Shown one piece after another: positions 60,395 through 64,000 of a stretch of DNA of 64,000 bases (position 1 is its first letter; the number at the start of each line of letters is the position of its first letter). Made by a program: the position numbers and the translations under genes. The notes under the pieces are model-generated. The model made no database searches. It saw nothing but the letters and a program-made list of their open reading frames with translations, and was not told the DNA's origin. The stretch spans positions 44,085,001 through 44,149,000 of the forward strand of contig JAEOAD010000013.1 of assembly GCA_036365145.1 (NCBI GenBank), written 5' to 3'. This DNA comes from Orientallactaga sibirica (Eukaryota; Chordata; Mammalia; Rodentia; Dipodidae).

Positions 60395-60555
60395 GTTTTG
60401 TTTTGTTTTTTGGTGTTTTGAAGTTGGGTCTTGGTCTAGCCCAGCTGACCTGGAATTCACTATGTAGTCTCAGGATGGCCTTGAACTCATTGTGATCCTC
60501 CTACCTCTGCCTCCTGCATGCCGGGATTAAAAACATGCGTCACCATACCTGGCTT
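60395..60555 (-). mobile_element. B1-type SINE
   Basis: tttgaagttgggtcttggtc to caccatacctggc. Confidence 0.93.
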
Positions 60556-60577
60556 CCTCCTATTTTTTTTTCTTTTT

Positions 60578-60795
60578 TAAAGATTTTATTTTCATTTTTA
60601 TTTATTTACTTATTAGAGACAGAGAGAGAGAGAAAAGGAGTGAGAATGGGCATGCCAGGGCTCTAGCCACTGCAAATGCACTCCAGATGCATGTGCCACC
60701 ATGTGCATCTGGCTTATGTGGGACCTGGAGAATCGAACCTGAGTCCTTAGGCTTTGCAGGCAAATGCCTTAAACATTAAGCCATCTCTCCAGCCC
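60578..60795 (-). mobile_element. B2-type SINE
   Basis: gagaatgggcatgccagggc to ccatctctccagccc. Confidence 0.95.
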
Positions 60796-60924
60796 CTATT
60801 TTTCTTAAACATACTGTTTACTACTGGTTCACATTTTAGTTAGATTATTTATTTTACTTGAGCTAAAAGCACAGTAATATTTGTTTAAAATTTTATATAT
60901 TTTTTATTGATTGATTGATTTTTT

Positions 60925-61174
60925 TAATTTATTTTATTTTTGGAGAGAGACACAGAGAGAGACAGAGAGAGGGAGAGGCAGATAGAGAATGGGCGCCCCT
61001 GCAGCCTCTTAGCCTCTGAACGAACTCCAGATGCGTGCGCTCCCTTGTGGGCAAGTGTAGCATTGCGCCCTTGTGTCACTTTGCATCTGGCTAAATGTGG
61101 GACCTAGAGATTAGAACTGGCGTTCTTAGGCTTAGCAGGCAGGCGCCTTAGCTGCTAAGCCATCTCTCCAGCCC
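60925..61174 (-). mobile_element. B2-type SINE, long form
   Basis: Extra segment gggcaagtgtagcattgcgc. Flanks tgattgattgattttt on both sides. Confidence 0.93.
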
Positions 61175-61189
61175 ATGATTGATTGATTT

Positions 61190-61328
61190 TTCAAGGTAGG
61201 GTTTCACTCTAACCAAGGCTGTCATGGAATTCAATATGTAGTCTCAGAGTGGCCTTGAACTCCTGACAATCCTCCTACCTCTGCCTCCCTAGTGCTGGGG
61301 TTAAAGGCATGTGCCACCATGCCCGGCT
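61190..61328 (-). mobile_element. B1-type SINE
   Basis: tcaaggtagggtttcactct to accatgcccggc. Confidence 0.94.
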
Positions 61329-61329
61329 C

Positions 61330-61460
61330 TTTTTTGTTTTTTTTGAGATAGGGTCTTCCTCTAGCCCAGGCTGACCTGAAATTCACTACGTAGTCTCAAG
61401 GTGGCCTCAAACTCACAGCGATCCTCCTACCTCTGCCTCGTGAGTGCTGGGATTAAAGTT
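61330..61460 (-). mobile_element. B1-type SINE, head-truncated
   Basis: tgagatagggtcttcctcta to gctgggattaaag. Confidence 0.92.
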
Positions 61461-61489
61461 GAGTACCTGTCTTTTTTAACTTTTGGGGT

Positions 61490-61663
61490 TTTTTTTTTGG
61501 TTTTGGTTTTGGTTTTGGTTTTTTGAGGTAGGGTCTACACTGGCTCAGTCTGACCTAGAATTCACTACGTAGTCTCAGGGTGGCCTCTAACTCACAGCAG
61601 TCCTCCTACCTCTGCCTCCCAAGTGCTGGGATTAAAGGCGTGCCGCACCCAGCACCCCAGCTT
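61490..61663 (-). mobile_element. B1-type SINE
   Basis: (TTTTGG)n tail then gaggtagggtctacactgg. Confidence 0.94.
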
Positions 61664-61675
61664 TTTTTTTTTAAC

Positions 61676-61888
61676 TTTTAATATTTTATTTATTTAGTTA
61701 TTTAGTTATTTGACAGAGAAAGAGGGAGAAAGAAAGAGAATGGGCACAGCAGGGCCTCCAGCCACTGCAAGCAAACTCCAGATGTGCGTGTCCCCTTGTG
61801 CGTCTGGCTAACGTGGGCCCTAGGGAATTGAACCTGGGTCCTTTAGCTTTGTAGGCAAACACCTTAACCACTAAGCAATCCCTCCAGC
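61676..61888 (-). mobile_element. B2-type SINE
   Basis: gagaatgggcacagcagggc to caatccctccagc. Confidence 0.94.
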
Positions 61889-62113
61889 TTTTTTTTTTTT
61901 TTTAAACTTTTTTTTTATTCGAGAGTGACAGAGAGAAAGAGAGGGAGGGAGAGAGAATGGGCACACCAGGGCTTCCAGCCACTGCAAATAGACTCCAAAT
62001 GCATGTGCCACCTTGTGCACCTGGCTTACATGGATACTGGGGAATTAAGCCTCGAACCGGGGTCCTTAGGCTTCACAAGCAAGCGCTTAACCACTAAGCC
62101 ATCTCTCCAGCCC
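61889..62113 (-). mobile_element. B2-type SINE
   Basis: gagaatgggcacaccagggc to ccatctctccagccc. Confidence 0.95.
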
Positions 62114-62184
62114 CTTTTTAAAATAACTTTTAAATAAAAGGACAGAAATTTCTGATAGCCTTTGTGGGTGTTAACAGTGAATTT

Positions 62185-63069
62185 TTAAATTTATTTTTAT
62201 TTTTTATTCATTTTTTTATTGACAACTTCCTTAATTGTAGACAATATCCCATGGTGTTTCCCTCCCTCCCCCCACTTTCCCCTTTGAAACTCCACTCTCC
62301 ATCGTATTACCTCCCCCTCTCAATCAGTCTCTCTTTTATTTTTTTATTTATTTATTTTTTTTTCGGTTTTTCGAGGTAGGGTCTCACTCTGGCCCAGGCT
62401 GACCTGGAATTCACTATGTAGTCTCAGGGTGGCCTTGAACTCACAGCGATCCTCCTACCTCTGCCTCCTGAGTGCTGGGATTAAAGGCATGCACCACCAC
62501 GCCCGGCTCTCTTTTATTTTGATGTCATGATCTTTTCCTCCTATTATGATGGTCTTGTGTAGGTAGTATCAGGCATTGTGAGGTCATGGATATCCAGGCC
62601 ATTTTGTGTCTGGAAGAACACGTTGTAAGGAGTCCTACCCTTCCTTTGGCTCTTATATTCTTTCTGCCACCTTTTCCACATGAACCCTCAGCCTTGGAAG
62701 GTGTGTTAGAGATATTTCAGTGTTGAGCACTCTTCTGTCCCTTCTGCTCAGCACCATGGTGCCTTCTGAGTCATCCCAAGGTCCTTAAGAGAAATGCTTA
62801 CTGGGCAGTTTGGTGAGCATAGTATGTACATTTAGCCAGACACCAGCAGACGTTACACCCCTAGGGCTCGTGGTTACCCCTGGTGTAGGTTTACAGTATC
62901 AGGGTTGTATTCCCTCCCATGGAGCGGCCTCCAATTAGAGAGCATCTGGTTTCCCCCATAACAGACATGCCATTATTGCACCTGTTGGCTCATTCGGCCT
63001 GGCTGGCCAAATTTAAAGCTTATAGTGTTCACTGTTGAGGATCTTCACTGGTGTTTTCTTTTTCTCCTA
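62185..63069 (-). mobile_element. LINE-1 3' UTR fragment with target-site duplication
   Basis: 5'-truncated L1 in antisense to VMP1. The 13-base duplication taacagtgaattt flanks it at 62172-62184 and 63070-63082. It is homologous along its length to 49980-50990. A B1 is nested at 62350-62506. Confidence 0.88.
62350..62506 (-). mobile_element. B1-type SINE nested in LINE-1
   Basis: Full length, ending cacgcccggc. It is flanked by ctctcttttatttt at 62329-62342 and 62507-62520, a 14-base target duplication. Confidence 0.95.
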
Positions 63070-63099
63070 TAACAGTGAATTTATTAACAAATAATGTAT

Positions 63100-63289
63100 A
63101 TTATATTAATTTATTTGCTTATTTGAGAGAGAGAGAGAGAATGGGCACGCCAGGGCCTTCAGCCGCTGCAAACGAACTCCTGATGCATGTGCCCCTCATG
63201 CATCTGGATTACATGGATCCTGTAGAATAGAACTAGGGTCCTTTGGCTTTGCAGGCAAATGCCTTAACCACTAAGCCATCTCTCCAGCC
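63100..63289 (-). mobile_element. B2-type SINE
   Basis: gagaatgggcacgccagggc to ccatctctccagcc. Confidence 0.95.
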
Positions 63290-63327
63290 AAGAAATCGTT
63301 TTTTAAAATATAGGAAGCAAAAAAAGA

Positions 63328-63502
63328 GCTGGGTATGGTGGTTGCACGCCTTTAATCCCAACACTCAGGAGGCAGAGTTAGGAGGATCGCCGTGAGTTCG
63401 AGTCCACCCTGAGACTACATAGTGAATTCCAGATCAGCCTGGGCTAGAGTGAGACCCTACCTCAAAAAAAAAAATCAATAATAATAATAATAATAATAAT
63501 AG
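63328..63502 (+). mobile_element. B1-type SINE with (AAT)n tail
   Basis: gagctgggtatggtggttgc to AAT units at 63476-63502. Confidence 0.94.
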
Positions 63503-63510
63503 AGCTTCAG

Positions 63511-63680
63511 AGCCAGGCGTGATGGTGCACGCCTTTAATCCTAGCACTCGGGAGGCAGAGGTAGGAGGAGCAGCATAAATTCAAGGCCACCCTGAGACTA
63601 CATAGTGAAATCCCAGGTTAGCCTGAGCTAGAGTGAGACCTTACCTCAAAACCAAAATTGTGTGTGTGTGTGTGTGTGTG
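63511..63680 (+). mobile_element. B1-type SINE with (TG)n tail
   Basis: agccaggcgtgatggtgcac; (TG)n at 63659-63680. Confidence 0.94.
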
Positions 63681-63685
63681 ACTTC

Positions 63686-63842
63686 AGCCTGGGCATAGTG
63701 GCACACACCTTTAATCCCAGCACTTGGGAGGCAGAAGTAGGAAAGTTGCTCTGAGTTCCAGATCAGCCTGAGACTACATAGTGAATTCGAGGTCAGCCCG
63801 GGCTAGAGCAAGATTCTACCTCAAAAAAAACAAAAAAAAAGA
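63686..63842 (+). mobile_element. B1-type SINE
   Basis: cctgggcatagtggcacaca to A-rich tail. Confidence 0.94.
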
Positions 63843-63952
63843 AAAAGAAAATAAGAATTTCTAACCTGTATGGCCACATAAGGAAAGCAAAGCTTCATTC
63901 ACAATGTAGAATATTTGGGACAATAAAGGAATAATATTTCTATCAAATATTC

Positions 63953-64000
63953 AGAGCTTAGCTCTCAGTGGTAGAACACATGAAAGCCTGGATTCATTCC
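63953..64000 (+). mobile_element. ID-type SINE, cut by window edge
   Basis: agcttagctctcagtggtag to cctggattcattcc. Confidence 0.75.

Larger units (their letters stand above)
31874..64000 (+). other. VMP1: VMP1 intron (5' part), downstream of exon 31742
   Basis: Begins gtaagaac at the donor. No further VMP1 exon was seen up to the window end. It contains SINE arrays, L1 3' ends, DNA-transposon fossils and several unique islands. Confidence 0.8.

Noticed and set aside
31874..64000. MIR21 and the last VMP1 exons
   Set aside because: In other mammals miR-21 lies at the 3' end of VMP1. I saw no miR-21 hairpin or further VMP1 exon here, so they are expected beyond the window.

Overview
This is mammalian nuclear DNA from a rodent. 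It is saturated with 7SL-derived B1-type SINEs and tRNA-derived B2-type SINEs, with some ID/B4-type elements and LINE-1 tails. The B1 copies carry the rodent internal duplication of about 29 bp. The consensus forms of B1 (ending gagaccctacctc) and of the B2 body differ from mouse and rat. A jerboa-like (Dipodidae, for example Jaculus) genome fits best, but that assignment rests on recognition and not on a search. There is no prokaryotic-style gene organisation.

The only protein-coding gene supported is VMP1 (vacuole membrane protein 1, TMEM49) on the + strand. Two consecutive internal coding exons are present: 21783-21947 (55 codons) and 31742-31873 (44 codons). Both have AG/GT splice sites and both are phase 0, so they join in frame. 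They encode the middle of the protein, including the conserved GELPPY...R segment of the VTT/DedA-type domain. The preceding exons lie left of base 1 and the following exon lies right of base 64000, or was not recognisable, so the whole window is VMP1 gene body.

Layout: 1-21782 is the tail of an upstream intron. 21948-31741 is a complete 9,794-bp intron holding a U6 snRNA retropseudogene (22917-23021) and a CTCF-motif-bearing B2 variant. 31874-64000 is the start of the next intron, with 5'-truncated LINE-1 insertions (30295-30735 lies just before the second exon; others at 49960-51860 and 62185-63069), old DNA-transposon remnants and a recent ~210-bp tandem duplication at 36010-36428.

About half of the window is SINE sequence. 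Nested and serial insertions with readable target-site duplications are common, and long runs of elements share one orientation. Unique islands without SINEs (25053-25530, 38111-38727, 44205-45228, 47881-48696, 59843-60394) are the likeliest places for intronic regulatory DNA. SINE coordinates are hand-read and may be off by several bases at the ends.
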